Part shown: positions 24,752 through 33,732 of the stretch, piece after piece
Layout: each line of letters begins with the position of its first letter
Numbering within the stretch: the first letter of the stretch is position 1
Source of the DNA: Flagellimonas_B algarum
Lineage (GTDB): Bacteria; Bacteroidota; Bacteroidia; Flavobacteriales; Flavobacteriaceae
Length of the DNA stretch: 64,000 nucleotides
NCBI RefSeq assembly: GCF_040513375.1
Contig: NZ_JBEVTG010000001.1
Location: forward strand, 62,001-126,000
Reading direction: 5' to 3'
Made by a program: the position numbers and the translations under genes
Notes under the pieces: model-generated
The model's database searches: none
Seen by the model: only the letters and a program-made list of their open reading frames with translations
What the model was told of the DNA's origin: nothing

Positions 24752-25222
24752 AGGTGGGATTACCTCACTTGCGTTCGGTGTTCCTCCAGCACTCCGTGCT
24801 GAAAATAAAAAAGTCCCACTTACAAATTTAAAACACCCAATTATGGAAAGAGTAGGACTACCTCACTTGCGTTCGGTGTTCCTCCAGCACTCCGTGCTGA
24901 AAATAAAAAAGTCCCACTTACAAATTCAAAACACCCAATTATGGAAAGAGTAGGACTACCTCACCTGCGTTCGGTGTTCCTCCAGCACTCCGTGCTGAAA
25001 ATAAAAAAGTCCCACTTACAAATTTAAAACACCCAATTATGGAAAGAGCAGGACTACCTCACTTGCGTTCGGTGTTCCTCCAGCACTCCGTGCTGAAAAT
25101 AAAAAAGTCCCACTTACAAATTTAAAACACCCAATTATGGAAAGAGTAGGACTACCTCACTTGCGTTCGGTGTTCCTCCAGCACTCCGTGCTGAAAATAA
25201 AAAAGTCCCACTTACAAATTCA
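24752..25222. repeat. 98-bp tandem repeat array, five copies
   Basis: Units begin at 24763, 24861, 24959, 25057 and 25155, exactly 98 bp apart; the first has a variant left end and the last stops after about 68 bp. Units are nearly identical (single changes such as CTTGCG/CCTGCG, GAGTAGG/GAGCAGG, AATTTAA/AATTCAA). Each holds the hairpin CAGCACTCCGTGCTG, complementary arms AGTAGGACT / AGTCCCACT, and from the second unit on a short ATG-initiated frame of about 28 codons. It starts 20 bp after the LacI gene. There is no spacer, so it is not CRISPR. Confidence 0.95.
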
Positions 25223-25260
25223 AGCAAGCTTGATTTGACGTGGAACTTCTTTATTTATTC

Positions 25261-25277
25261 GTGACCGCGGGAGGATT
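25261..25277 (-). repeat. attachment-site-like copy of the tRNA-Arg 3' end
   Basis: GTGACCGCGGGAGGATT is identical to 26624-26640, which covers the acceptor and T-stem end of tRNA-Arg. The copy ends in the T-loop (next bases TGA instead of CGA), so it is only the 3' fragment. Together the pair forms 17-bp direct repeats 1.36 kb apart. Confidence 0.8.
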
Positions 25278-25448
25278 TGATTTCATTTATAACTAACTGT
25301 ATTTGTTTCAATTACAATATTGCTGGGACAATATTGGGACTTTTAGACCGTGAACAATAAGCAAAATATTTTATAATTAATTGATTTACAAGTGTTTACA
25401 TTAATTTTTGACATTTCAAATTTGGTGAAATTTAACAGTTTTTATAGC

Positions 25449-26399
25449 TTATTCTTGGCCTTTAAAGTGCTCTTCAAATATCTTTTTCCTTCCACCTGAC
25501 CCTGTGTCAACCTCAAAAAACATTCTTTCCGTTACTGAATACCTCAATAATTTTTGCTCTACGTTCCGTTGCTTACACCAATATGAGAGATTAATAAAAT
25601 AATCTTCATTTTTATGAACAACCCTGAAAGAAACTGATTGTGTTATGCGTTGTACAATCAAAGTATCGAACTTCTTCGTTAGAGAATATCTACGCTCTTT
25701 TGGAGGGCCGTCAATTAGCCTAAAACTTCTGTTATTCACTACTTGTATGACGTTATAGACATCAATTAAAATTGCCGCTTTATCCGCCGGGTAGACAGAT
25801 ACGTTAGTAAGTCCTATATTAATTAAATCAACGTTATCGGATTTTTGATCGATTCTGGTAACTGTATCTAACTCAGGTGCTCTTCTTTTATCGAAAAGAG
25901 CTGCGACAATCCCATGTGGGGCGGGTTTTGTTTCACTATCTAGTCGGATATAATATCTTTTGTCGAGCGATGACTGATGCGGAGGGGTTACACTTTGTGG
26001 AACATCGACCAAAAAGATTTTACCATTCATATATTCTAGTTCCTTGACCTTGATTGATATTGGTGAAGGAATAATATTAGTTGCTATTTTTTGGACCAAC
26101 CAATCCTTACTTTTAAACTTAGATTGCGTCAAACTTCCTTGACAAAAAGTTACTTTCACCCTATCCGACGTTTTTGTCTTTTCTACTGGTGCTCCAATTA
26201 TCAGAAGACCCCCTTCCGTATTTAGAAATGCTGTTACTTCTTTGTATATCGAATCAACATCAACCGTACCACTCTTGAATTCAAGAATCGAAGTTTCCTG
26301 CTGTTCATATTTAAAGAAGTCTTGGACTTGAGAAATGGTTAGTTCATCATCATCAACACCAAAAATCTTAGAAATGAAATATTTGTGGTTATTCTCCAT
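25449..26399 (-). CDS. AlbA_2 (Schlafen-type) putative DNA-binding/ATPase-like domain protein
   Basis: 316 residues from the ATG at 26399 (an in-frame TTG four codons upstream is less likely). The AlbA_2 domain covers about residues 25-165: 'QETSILEFKSGTVDVDSIYKEVTAFLNTEGGLLIIG' has the family pattern E-F-K...A-x-x-N-t-x-G-G-x-l-x-i-G, and 'DKRYYIRLDSETKPAPHGIVAAL' ends it. The C-terminal half (170-316) is unrecognised. AlbA_2/Schlafen-like proteins occur in regulators, RNases and defence genes. The gene is alone on a tRNA-linked islet, where anti-phage or regulatory cargo is common; a role is not assigned. Confidence 0.75.
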   Translation of the reverse strand: MENNHKYFISKIFGVDDDELTISQVQDFFKYEQQETSILEFKSGTVDVDSIYKEVTAFLNTEGGLLIIGAPVEKTKTSDRVKVTFCQGSLTQSKFKSKDWLVQKIATNIIPSPISIKVKELEYMNGKIFLVDVPQSVTPPHQSSLDKRYYIRLDSETKPAPHGIVAALFDKRRAPELDTVTRIDQKSDNVDLINIGLTNVSVYPADKAAILIDVYNVIQVVNNRSFRLIDGPPKERRYSLTKKFDTLIVQRITQSVSFRVVHKNEDYFINLSYWCKQRNVEQKLLRYSVTERMFFEVDTGSGGRKKIFEEHFKGQE

Positions 26400-26576
26400 G
26401 ATACTTTTCAATTATTTTTCATTGTCCTATGGCAAATTAAGATTTATTGCGCTTCCTTGGAGCACTCTACCGCCTCTTCCATTGTCAAAATCCACCACTC
26501 TACAAATACCTTTTGCCAATCAACTGATTATCAATATTTTACATAATTCATTATTTTAAACTTATTGTTCAAATAA

Positions 26577-26615
26577 AAAGGCATAACTTACTGTATATCA
26601 GTTAGTTATGCCTTT
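26577..26615 (-). terminator. Rho-independent terminator after tRNA-Arg
   Basis: Perfect 12-bp stem AAAGGCATAACT / AGTTATGCCTTT with a 15-base loop, followed on the minus strand by TTTTTATTT-like sequence. It lies 7 bp beyond the CCA end of the tRNA, inside the inserted islet, so the islet supplies the tRNA's terminator. Confidence 0.85.
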
Positions 26616-26624
26616 AAAAAATGG

Positions 26625-26698
26625 TGACCGCGGGAGGATTCGAACCCCCAACCCTCAGAGCCGAAATCTGATATTCTATCCAGTTGAACTACGCGGCC
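26625..26698 (-). tRNA. tRNA-Arg (anticodon TCG)
   Basis: Read on the minus strand, GGCCGCG pairs with CGCGGTC as a 7-bp acceptor stem. The anticodon arm TCAGA / TCTGA encloses loop TTTCGGC, giving anticodon TCG (codon CGA). The T arm is GGGGG-TTCGAAT-CCTCC and the discriminator is A. CCA is encoded next (26622-26624). The 3' end also serves as the boundary repeat of the AlbA_2 islet. Confidence 0.95.
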
Positions 26699-26706
26699 TT
26701 ATGTCT

Positions 26707-27159
26707 TTATGAACTTAGTTTTGCCTTTACTACGCTTGAAATGGTCTTGCCGTCAGCCTGTCCGGCCAATTCCTTGGACACGATGCCCATGACCTTCCCC
26801 ATATCCTTCATGCCTTCGGCACCGATAGCATCAATGGTCTGAACAACGACTTTTTCAATCTCAGCTTCAGTCAATTGCTCGGGCAAAAAGCGCTCCAATA
26901 CGGCTACTTGGGCCAATTCGGGTTCGGCTAGATCGTTACGGCCCTGCTCGGTGAAAATGGCCGCGCTGTCTTTGCGTTGCTTGACCAATTTCTGCACCAA
27001 CTTCACCTCGTCGGCCTCTGAAAGCCCATCACCGCCCCCTTTTTCGGTCTTGGCGAGCAACAGGGCCGATTTGATGGCACGCAACGATTCGAGGGCCACG
27101 GTGTCCTTGGCCTTCATTGCTGCCTTCATTTCGGTCATTACTTGCTCTTGCAAACCCAT
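26707..27159 (-). CDS. GatB/YqeY domain-containing protein
   Basis: 150 residues, the usual length of stand-alone YqeY proteins. 'LQEQVMTEMKAAMKAKDTVALESLRAIKSAL', 'LVQKLVKQRKDSAAIFTEQGR' and 'ERFLPEQLTEAEIEKVV' followed by 'GMKDMGKVMGIVSKELAGQADGKTISSVVK' are the family's tRNA-amidotransferase-like tail domain. The biochemical role is unsettled; related domains in GatB contact tRNA. It follows ftsZ, separated by a terminator. Confidence 0.9.
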   Translation of the reverse strand: MGLQEQVMTEMKAAMKAKDTVALESLRAIKSALLLAKTEKGGGDGLSEADEVKLVQKLVKQRKDSAAIFTEQGRNDLAEPELAQVAVLERFLPEQLTEAEIEKVVVQTIDAIGAEGMKDMGKVMGIVSKELAGQADGKTISSVVKAKLSS

Positions 27160-27193
27160 TTCAAACTTTTTAGGGCTGCGAAGATAAAAAATA

Positions 27194-27221
27194 AACCCGA
27201 AAGCTTTTCAACTTTCGGGTT
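27194..27221 (-). terminator. Rho-independent terminator of the dcw cluster
   Basis: Stem AACCCGAAAG / CTTTCGGGTT (10 bp, 8-base loop) followed on the minus strand by TATTTTTTATC. It lies 39 bp after the ftsZ stop and before the YqeY gene, so the dcw transcript probably ends here. Confidence 0.85.
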
Positions 27222-27259
27222 CAAACGTTCCATTAAAAATGGAGACAAACTAAACACTA

Positions 27260-29221
27260 CTAATCAACATTATCGTGCAAGAAGGAGTTGTTCGAACGCA
27301 ACTGGATTTCGTCATTACTATCCTCACCTAAACTCATTCGTGATACTTTTTGTTCTTTCGGTTCTTCGTCAAGATCGATGCCCTGCCGCTTATAGGCGGG
27401 CTGCTTTTCGATTTCATCGATATTACTGCGGTTGTTCTTGAACTTGTAATTGAAACTCTTTAGTTTTTTACGTCGCTCATCGGCCCGTTCTTTCAACAAA
27501 TCATCAATGGAGCTGTTAAACGGATCGGCACCTCCTTCGTTGGATGTGCCCGCCTCGGTCGCGTCGACTTTGATGGTCTTTTTCTCAAAAACCAACTCGT
27601 CTTCGACCATTTTGGGCTCGTGGGTCTCCGCTACTGATTTGGCTCCGGTAAGTTGGGTTTCCAACTCCATATACTCCTCGAGATTGTACCGGGTCTCCCC
27701 TTCTTTGTTGAAGTCCAATACCGGACTTACCTCGATATATTCGTTAACACTGATATCCTTGACTTCTTCATCGAGATCGAAGGTGATGGTATGTTGTTGT
27801 TCTTCCTTGGCCACCTCGTTCAAAGGCATATCAAAGGTCAGGGCGAACTGATCTTCTTCGGTTTTCTTTGAAGAAACGATTTCTGGATCGACAACTTCGA
27901 TGTCGTTCAAAATGTTCTTGGCCTCGATAATGATGAAATCATCGGTCACGTCGGTTGCCAATTCCTCGGTTACCGGTTCTGGAACCACTTCTTCATAGAA
28001 TACATGGAAGTTTCTTATGTAATTGGTGGTTTCTATCAAATCGGATGCTGGAGGTTCAGGAAGGGTCTCCTCTTCTTCCATGACCAACTCGTGCTTGATC
28101 ATCGGTTCTTCAATAGGTTCTGACGGGGCCACTTTCTTAATTCTAGGTTCCGCGGTTAAGTCATGAACGGCTTTTTGCTCATCTTCCAAAGTATGGATGA
28201 TCTTCTTCGTTTCGGTATTGACGATGTCATCTTGTTGGTCCATGTTGAACCCTGTGGCAATAACGGTCACGGCAATAGCATCGCCTAAGCCATCATCTTC
28301 ACCGACACCCATAATGATATTGGCACCATGACCGGCCTCGATCTGGATATGATCATTGATTTCACCGATTTCGTCGATGGTGATCTCTTGACTGCCCGAC
28401 ACGATCAACAACAACACGTTCTTGGCCCCGGTGATCTTATTGTCGTTCAGTAGGGGTGAATCCAAAGCCTTCATAATGGCCTCGTTGGCCCGGGCCGATC
28501 CCGAAGCCGTGGCAGAGCCCATAATAGCGGTACCGCTATTCGACAATACGGTTTTCGCATCGCGAAGGTCAATGTTCTGTGTATAGTGATGGGTAATGAC
28601 CTCAGCAATGCCCCTTGCTGCTGTCGACAAAACCTCATCGGCTTTTGAGAAGCCCGCTTTGAAGCCCAAATTACCATAGACTTCACGTAATTTATTGTTG
28701 TTGATGACGATCAACGAATCTACATTGGCACGGAGTTTCTCGATACCGGTCTGCGCTTGTTTGCAACGCATGGCCCCTTCGAATTGAAACGGCATGGTAA
28801 CGATACCTACGGTCAATACATCGGCTTCCCTGGCGATCTTGGCGATGACCGGTGCGGCGCCCGTACCGGTACCACCCCCCATACCGGCGGTGATAAAGGC
28901 CATTTTGGTATTGTGCTCCAACATGGTCTTGATCTCTTCCATACTTTCCATGGCAGCCTGCTCCCCAACTTCCGGGTTGGCCCCTGCACCCAAACCTTCG
29001 GTCAAAGAGACGCCCAGTTGGATCTTATTAGGGACCGGACTATTGTCCAATGCTTGCGAATCGGTATTGCAAACCACGAAATCGACACCATTGATCCCGG
29101 CTTGGAACATGTGGTTGATGGCATTGCTACCACCACCGCCAACGCCGATGACCTTGATCACGTTACTTTTGTTCTTGGGCAAATCGAAAGCGATATTATC
29201 AAATTCAGTGTTCTTACTCAT
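27260..29221 (-). CDS. ftsZ: cell division protein FtsZ
   Basis: 653 residues. The GTPase domain (about 20-330) has 'IGVGGGGSNAINHM' and the tubulin signature 'GGGTGTG' at 115-121. It polymerises with GTP into the division ring under the membrane. The tail of about 320 residues is acidic and much longer than in E. coli FtsZ (383 aa); long tails are usual in Bacteroidota. It is the last gene of the dcw cluster, 29 bp after ftsA. Confidence 0.98.
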   Translation of the reverse strand: MSKNTEFDNIAFDLPKNKSNVIKVIGVGGGGSNAINHMFQAGINGVDFVVCNTDSQALDNSPVPNKIQLGVSLTEGLGAGANPEVGEQAAMESMEEIKTMLEHNTKMAFITAGMGGGTGTGAAPVIAKIAREADVLTVGIVTMPFQFEGAMRCKQAQTGIEKLRANVDSLIVINNNKLREVYGNLGFKAGFSKADEVLSTAARGIAEVITHHYTQNIDLRDAKTVLSNSGTAIMGSATASGSARANEAIMKALDSPLLNDNKITGAKNVLLLIVSGSQEITIDEIGEINDHIQIEAGHGANIIMGVGEDDGLGDAIAVTVIATGFNMDQQDDIVNTETKKIIHTLEDEQKAVHDLTAEPRIKKVAPSEPIEEPMIKHELVMEEEETLPEPPASDLIETTNYIRNFHVFYEEVVPEPVTEELATDVTDDFIIIEAKNILNDIEVVDPEIVSSKKTEEDQFALTFDMPLNEVAKEEQQHTITFDLDEEVKDISVNEYIEVSPVLDFNKEGETRYNLEEYMELETQLTGAKSVAETHEPKMVEDELVFEKKTIKVDATEAGTSNEGGADPFNSSIDDLLKERADERRKKLKSFNYKFKNNRSNIDEIEKQPAYKRQGIDLDEEPKEQKVSRMSLGEDSNDEIQLRSNNSFLHDNVD

Positions 29222-29250
29222 GTTGTCTTATTTATAGTGGGCTTAGTTTC

Positions 29251-30582
29251 TTATTCGGCGTTATCCAAAAAATCCTTCAGTTTCTCCGACCATTTATCAA
29301 AAATCGATTTGCGGTGTTTCGCGGTGCCTTGGGCAACAGGTTCACCGACCTGCTCTTGACCGACCAATACCTCTTCGTCGACCCCGATTTCGGCTTCTTC
29401 AGATTCCTGGTTGTATCGGGGTTTACCATCTAGGGCCTTCATTAAAAGACCGACGGCCGTTGCATATAAGGGACTGGCGATTTCTTCATCGGAATCACCC
29501 GCCAAATGCTCGTTAGGGTATCCGATTCGGGTGTCCATACCTGTGATGTATTCAACCAGCTGTTTTAAGTGTTTCAATTGACTACCCCCACCGGTCAATA
29601 CAATACCGGCGATCAATTTTTTCTTTTGTTCCTCGTGGCCGTAGTTTTTGATTTCGACGTAGACCTGTTCAACGATCTCAACGACCCGGGCATGGATGAT
29701 CTTCGAAAGGTTTTTCAAGGTGATCTCTTTGGGTTCGCGCCCTCGTAGGCCGGGTATGGAAACGATCTCGTTGTCCTTGTTCTCCCCTGGCCATGCGGAT
29801 CCAAATTTCATCTTCAACAATTCGGCTTGCTTTTCGATGATCGAACAACCCTCCTTGATGTCTTCTGTAATGACATTACCCCCAAAAGGGATTACGGCCG
29901 TATGGCGAATGATCCCATCTTTGAAAATCGCGAGATCCGTGGTTCCACCCCCGATATCGATCAAGGCGACCCCGGCTTCTTTCTCTTCTTGACTCAAGAC
30001 CGCATCGGCAGAAGCAAGGGGTTCCAAAGTGATGTTCCCCAAATCCAAGCCGGCACTTTTGATGCACCGTCCGATATTCTTTATCGAAGTGACCTGCCCA
30101 ACGACCACGTGGAAGTTCGCTTCCAAACGCCCACCGTACATACCGATGGGTTGTTTGATCTCCGATTGGCCATCTACTTTGTATTCTTGGGGCAGCACAT
30201 GGATGATCTCTTCTCCTGGCAGCATGACGAGTTTGTAGACCTGGTTGCAAAGTTTGTCGAGGTCTTCTTCACCGATAACTTCTTCGGCATTGGCCCGGGT
30301 AATGTAATCACTGTGTTGCAGGCTTCTAATATGTTGCCCTGCGATACCGACGACCACCGAACCGATCTTCAAACCTGCATCAAGCTCCGCTTGTTCTACA
30401 GCCTGTTGTATCGATGAAATCGTTTGGGTGATATTGTTCACCACTCCCCTATGGACCCCAAGGCTTTTGGATCGACCACAACCCAATACCTCGATTTTTC
30501 CATATTCGTTCTCACGTCCGATAATCGCTACGATCTTGGTCGTACCGATATCCAATCCAACTGAATAATTACCTTGTTCCAT
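29251..30582 (-). CDS. ftsA: cell division protein FtsA
   Basis: 443 residues of the actin-like fold: 'VGLDIGTTKIVAIIG' (phosphate 1), 'GVALIDIGGGTTDLAIF' (phosphate 2) and 'GIVLTGGGSQLKHLKQLVEY' (adenosine motif). The C-terminus carries the membrane-targeting-type helix 'SIFDKWSEKLKDFLDNAE'. FtsA anchors FtsZ filaments to the inner membrane. It sits 3 bp after ftsQ. Confidence 0.97.
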   Translation of the reverse strand: MEQGNYSVGLDIGTTKIVAIIGRENEYGKIEVLGCGRSKSLGVHRGVVNNITQTISSIQQAVEQAELDAGLKIGSVVVGIAGQHIRSLQHSDYITRANAEEVIGEEDLDKLCNQVYKLVMLPGEEIIHVLPQEYKVDGQSEIKQPIGMYGGRLEANFHVVVGQVTSIKNIGRCIKSAGLDLGNITLEPLASADAVLSQEEKEAGVALIDIGGGTTDLAIFKDGIIRHTAVIPFGGNVITEDIKEGCSIIEKQAELLKMKFGSAWPGENKDNEIVSIPGLRGREPKEITLKNLSKIIHARVVEIVEQVYVEIKNYGHEEQKKKLIAGIVLTGGGSQLKHLKQLVEYITGMDTRIGYPNEHLAGDSDEEIASPLYATAVGLLMKALDGKPRYNQESEEAEIGVDEEVLVGQEQVGEPVAQGTAKHRKSIFDKWSEKLKDFLDNAE

Positions 30583-30585
30583 ACC

Positions 30586-31305
30586 TTATATTTTTGTGCA
30601 AACCACTTGGTTATCAAATTCAAGATTGACCATGGCATATTTTTCCAAAGAATTGTCTTTGGCCGCTTTCACGTAGAATGCCATGAAATTTTTAAATTTT
30701 TCATCAAGATTATCCACACTACCCAAATTCACTACAAAATTCTCTACCCTGAGCTTTAACTGATACTTGTCGACATCCTCAATATGGATACCGATTACGT
30801 TCTTTCTCAAAAAATCGTCCTCATTGATATAAGTCAGGATGGTATAGGCATCCTCAAGGGTCTCCCCCGTAATTTTACCCGTGATAATGGGAACGCGTGC
30901 CGAATGAAACTTCGATAAAGGCATGCGTTTCCCCATGTCATCCAAATAAAATTTGGAGGCCCCTTCAACCCTTCCTATAGGTTCTCGCTGAACAATTTTT
31001 GAAATAAGCTCACCCTCGACGGTGAGGTAGACTTGGGCATTTTTTACCATAGGATCGGAACTGATTACCGATTCTATGGTATTCAAAACTACTTGTTCTT
31101 TTGCCCTATTTTTTACGCTGCCGTAATTTTGTATTAACAATTTATTAACTGCATCCTCATTGATATATAAGTCGTTGTCGCCCATGAATTTAATGGTCAG
31201 ACCATCGATTGTTTTGGCATTGCTCCTATAGTCGGCAAAACCGTATAACACGATGATCGTCAACAGCAGGGTCAACGTTTTCAAAAGGTTCCAATTAACT
31301 CGCAT
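30586..31305 (-). CDS. ftsQ: cell division protein FtsQ/DivIB
   Basis: 239 residues: one membrane helix near the N-terminus ('LLKTLTLLLTIIVLYGFADY'), then a POTRA-like region ('LYINEDAVNKLLI', 'VVLNTIESVISSDPMVKNAQVYLTVEGELISKI') and a C-terminal beta domain. It links early and late divisome proteins in the periplasm. Its start overlaps the murC 3' end by 11 bp. Confidence 0.9.
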   Translation of the reverse strand: MRVNWNLLKTLTLLLTIIVLYGFADYRSNAKTIDGLTIKFMGDNDLYINEDAVNKLLIQNYGSVKNRAKEQVVLNTIESVISSDPMVKNAQVYLTVEGELISKIVQREPIGRVEGASKFYLDDMGKRMPLSKFHSARVPIITGKITGETLEDAYTILTYINEDDFLRKNVIGIHIEDVDKYQLKLRVENFVVNLGSVDNLDEKFKNFMAFYVKAAKDNSLEKYAMVNLEFDNQVVCTKI

Positions 31306-32647
31306 AGGCCAATCCTGATTTTATTCGTTCAACTTCAAGTCCGATGTCTCCGGCCCCCATGGTGATCAGTATATCGGGGCTTTGGGATCGGACTTCATGG
31401 AGGATATTTTCTTTCTCGATCAGTTTTTTGTTGGGGTTCTTTATTTTTTCCAAGAGCCAGGCCGAATCGACCCCTGCTATCGGTAATTCCCTAGCGGGAT
31501 AGATCTCGAGCAATAGCACGCTATCAAACCGCGAAAGGCTCGCCGCGAAAGCATCGGCAAAATCTTGGGTGCGTGAGAACAAATGGGGTTGAAAAACGAC
31601 CAAAACCCGCGCATCGGGATGCATTTCGACCACTGCCTGGTACACCGCATCGATTTCTGTCGGATGGTGGGCATAATCGTCGATAAAGACGATATGCTCA
31701 TTCTTCAATCGGTAAGAGAACCTGCGCTCTACCCCCTTGAAGGAGGCCATCGCTTCAGCTAGGCGGTGCGTCGGTGAGCCCGTTTGCACCGCCATTGCGA
31801 AAGCAGCTAATCCATTGAGCAAATTGTGTTGGCCCGGCTTGTTGAAACGGATGTCTCGAACCGTTTCATTCGGGGTTTGAATGTCAAATACGTAGGTTCC
31901 TTGTTCAATTCGGATGTTCTTGATTTCATAATCGGAGCCGTCTTCGATACCATAGGTCAACCCCTTAATGGGCAGTCCGCTCTTAACAATGAGGGTTCCG
32001 CCGGGCTTGATCTGGGATGCAAAGGCCCTAAAGGATTCTTCCAGCTTCTCGCCTGAGCCGTAAATATCCAAATGATCGGCATCCATCGAGGTGATACAGG
32101 CAACGTTCGGATGCAGGTGTAAGAACGACCTATCGTACTCATCGGCTTCCACTACCGCATACTCATTGCCGTTGAGCACGAAATTGCTATTGAAGTCTTC
32201 CGAAATCCCACCTAGAAAGGCAATGATGGGGTTGCCGGCCTCATAGAGCAAATGGGCCAAAATGCTTGAAGTCGTTGTTTTTCCGTGGGTTCCTGCGACC
32301 GCCAGGCAAAAAATGTCTTTGGTTATCAACCCCAAAACTTCGGCGCGTTTCATCACCCTGTGCCCGGATTTGTTGAAATAGTCCAATTCGGAATGCGCTT
32401 TGGGGACGGCTGGGGTATAAACCACCAAGGTATGTACCGGCTCTAAATATTGAGGGGCAATGGCCTTCAAGTCGTCTTCAAAATGCACATCGATACCACA
32501 CGCCATCAGCTCGTCGATCAGCGGGGTGCGCACCCTATCATAGCCTGCGACTTGCTTTCCGATGAACTCGAAATACCGTGCCAAGGCCGACATACCGATA
32601 CCTCCGATACCGATGAAATAGACGTTATGGATGTCTTTCAATGTCAT
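31295..32647 (-). CDS. murC: UDP-N-acetylmuramate--L-alanine ligase
   Basis: 450 residues with the Mur ligase layout: 'YFIGIGGIGMSALARYF' (UDP-binding N-domain), ATP loop 'VAGTHGKTTTSSILAHLL', 'VVEADEYDRSFLHLHPNVACITSMDADHLD' and C-domain 'IDDYAHHPTEI'. It adds L-Ala to UDP-MurNAc, the first peptide step of peptidoglycan synthesis in the cytoplasm. It overlaps murG by 4 bp. Confidence 0.97.
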   Translation of the reverse strand: MTLKDIHNVYFIGIGGIGMSALARYFEFIGKQVAGYDRVRTPLIDELMACGIDVHFEDDLKAIAPQYLEPVHTLVVYTPAVPKAHSELDYFNKSGHRVMKRAEVLGLITKDIFCLAVAGTHGKTTTSSILAHLLYEAGNPIIAFLGGISEDFNSNFVLNGNEYAVVEADEYDRSFLHLHPNVACITSMDADHLDIYGSGEKLEESFRAFASQIKPGGTLIVKSGLPIKGLTYGIEDGSDYEIKNIRIEQGTYVFDIQTPNETVRDIRFNKPGQHNLLNGLAAFAMAVQTGSPTHRLAEAMASFKGVERRFSYRLKNEHIVFIDDYAHHPTEIDAVYQAVVEMHPDARVLVVFQPHLFSRTQDFADAFAASLSRFDSVLLLEIYPARELPIAGVDSAWLLEKIKNPNKKLIEKENILHEVRSQSPDILITMGAGDIGLEVERIKSGLAYAS

Positions 32648-33732
32648 GCCAGCACTTTTTCGATTTCATCAACGATAGCCGTCGTCGCATGGGGCATCGC
32701 CAAACTTTTTATGCGTTTCGCCAAACGATTTTGCGAATCGGCATCCTCCAATAGCGATTGGAAGACCGCTTCGAACCGTTCATCGATTTCCTTTTCTTCG
32801 ACCATTACCGCCGCCCCTTCGTTGACGAGGGCAAGCGCGTTCTTCGTTTGATGGTCTTCAGCCACGTTAGGGGACGGAATGAACAGTGTCGGTTTCCCTA
32901 CCAAACAGAGTTCAGAGACCGAACCGGCCCCTGCCCTTGAAATGATCAGATCGGCTGCTGCATAGGCATGGTCCATATCCTTGATAAAAGGCTTCACTTT
33001 GACCGTTTCCGATTGGTTGTTTTGATATTGGTTGTAATACAGCTTACCGCATTGCCATAACAATTGAACCTTGTTCCGTTCGAAAAGCGTCAAGTGGTCA
33101 GCGACCAATTGGTTGATACGTCGGGCCCCTAGACTTCCCCCTAAAACCAAAACGACCGTAGCATTCTTTTGAAGCCCGAACCGCTCTTTGGCTTCGGTTT
33201 GCGGTACTTTGATATCAATAAGGTCCTTGCGGATCGGATTACCGGTCTTGACGACCTTGGATGCCGGAAAAAACCGCTCCATACCATCGTAGGCCACACA
33301 GATCTTTTCTGCTCTGGAAGCCAATAATTTGTTGGTGATGCCTGCAAAAGAGTTTTGTTCCTGCAAAACCGTTGGAATACCGTTCATAGCCGCCATACGC
33401 AAGAGCGGACCACTGGCGAAGCCACCTGTACCCACCGCGACATGGGGTTTGAACTGACGTACGATTTGATGTGCTCGAAACAAACTACTTATCAATTTAA
33501 TCGGAAACAACAGGTTCTTGACCGTCAGTTTCCTTTGTAATCCACTAATCCATAGGCCTTTTATGCTATACCCGGCCTGGGGTACTTTTTCCATCTCCAT
33601 TTTATCCTTCGCCCCGACGAACAGGAACTCCGCATCGGCAAACCTTCGTTTCAGTTCATTGGCAATGGCGATTGCCGGATAAATATGTCCTCCCGTTCCC
33701 CCTCCGGAAATGATAAACCTATAATTGCCCAC
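32644..33732 (-). CDS. murG: UDP-GlcNAc--MurNAc-pentapeptide-lipid GlcNAc transferase
   Basis: 362 residues starting at a GTG. 'RFIISGGGTGGHIYPAIAIAN' (G loop), 'VGTGGFASGPLLRMAAMNGIPTVLQEQNSFAGITNKLLA' and 'LIISRAGAGSVSELCLVGKPTLFIPSPNVAEDHQTKNA' are the GT28 motifs of MurG, which makes lipid II at the inner face of the membrane. Its start lies inside the end of ftsW (14-bp overlap). Confidence 0.97.
   Translation of the reverse strand: MGNYRFIISGGGTGGHIYPAIAIANELKRRFADAEFLFVGAKDKMEMEKVPQAGYSIKGLWISGLQRKLTVKNLLFPIKLISSLFRAHQIVRQFKPHVAVGTGGFASGPLLRMAAMNGIPTVLQEQNSFAGITNKLLASRAEKICVAYDGMERFFPASKVVKTGNPIRKDLIDIKVPQTEAKERFGLQKNATVVLVLGGSLGARRINQLVADHLTLFERNKVQLLWQCGKLYYNQYQNNQSETVKVKPFIKDMDHAYAAADLIISRAGAGSVSELCLVGKPTLFIPSPNVAEDHQTKNALALVNEGAAVMVEEKEIDERFEAVFQSLLEDADSQNRLAKRIKSLAMPHATTAIVDEIEKVLA

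Larger units (their letters stand above)
25261..26640 (-). mobile_element. islet inserted at the 3' end of tRNA-Arg
   Basis: A segment of about 1.36 kb bounded by direct repeats of the tRNA 3' end, with the intact tRNA on one side: the geometry left by tyrosine-recombinase integration. It holds one AlbA_2 gene, a terminator and A+T-rich flanks, but no integrase, so it is a remnant or an element mobilised in trans. Near the distal repeat, ACAATATTG occurs twice (25314, 25328) and GGGAC twice (25325, 25336), possible arm-type binding sites. Confidence 0.6.

Noticed and set aside
24752..25222. CRISPR array
   Set aside because: The 98-bp units follow each other directly with no variable spacers, the unit is far longer than a CRISPR repeat, and no cas genes are near.
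26335..26559. A plus-strand gene over the 5' end of the AlbA_2 gene
   Set aside because: It overlaps the AlbA_2 coding start, has a biased composition and no recognisable domain.
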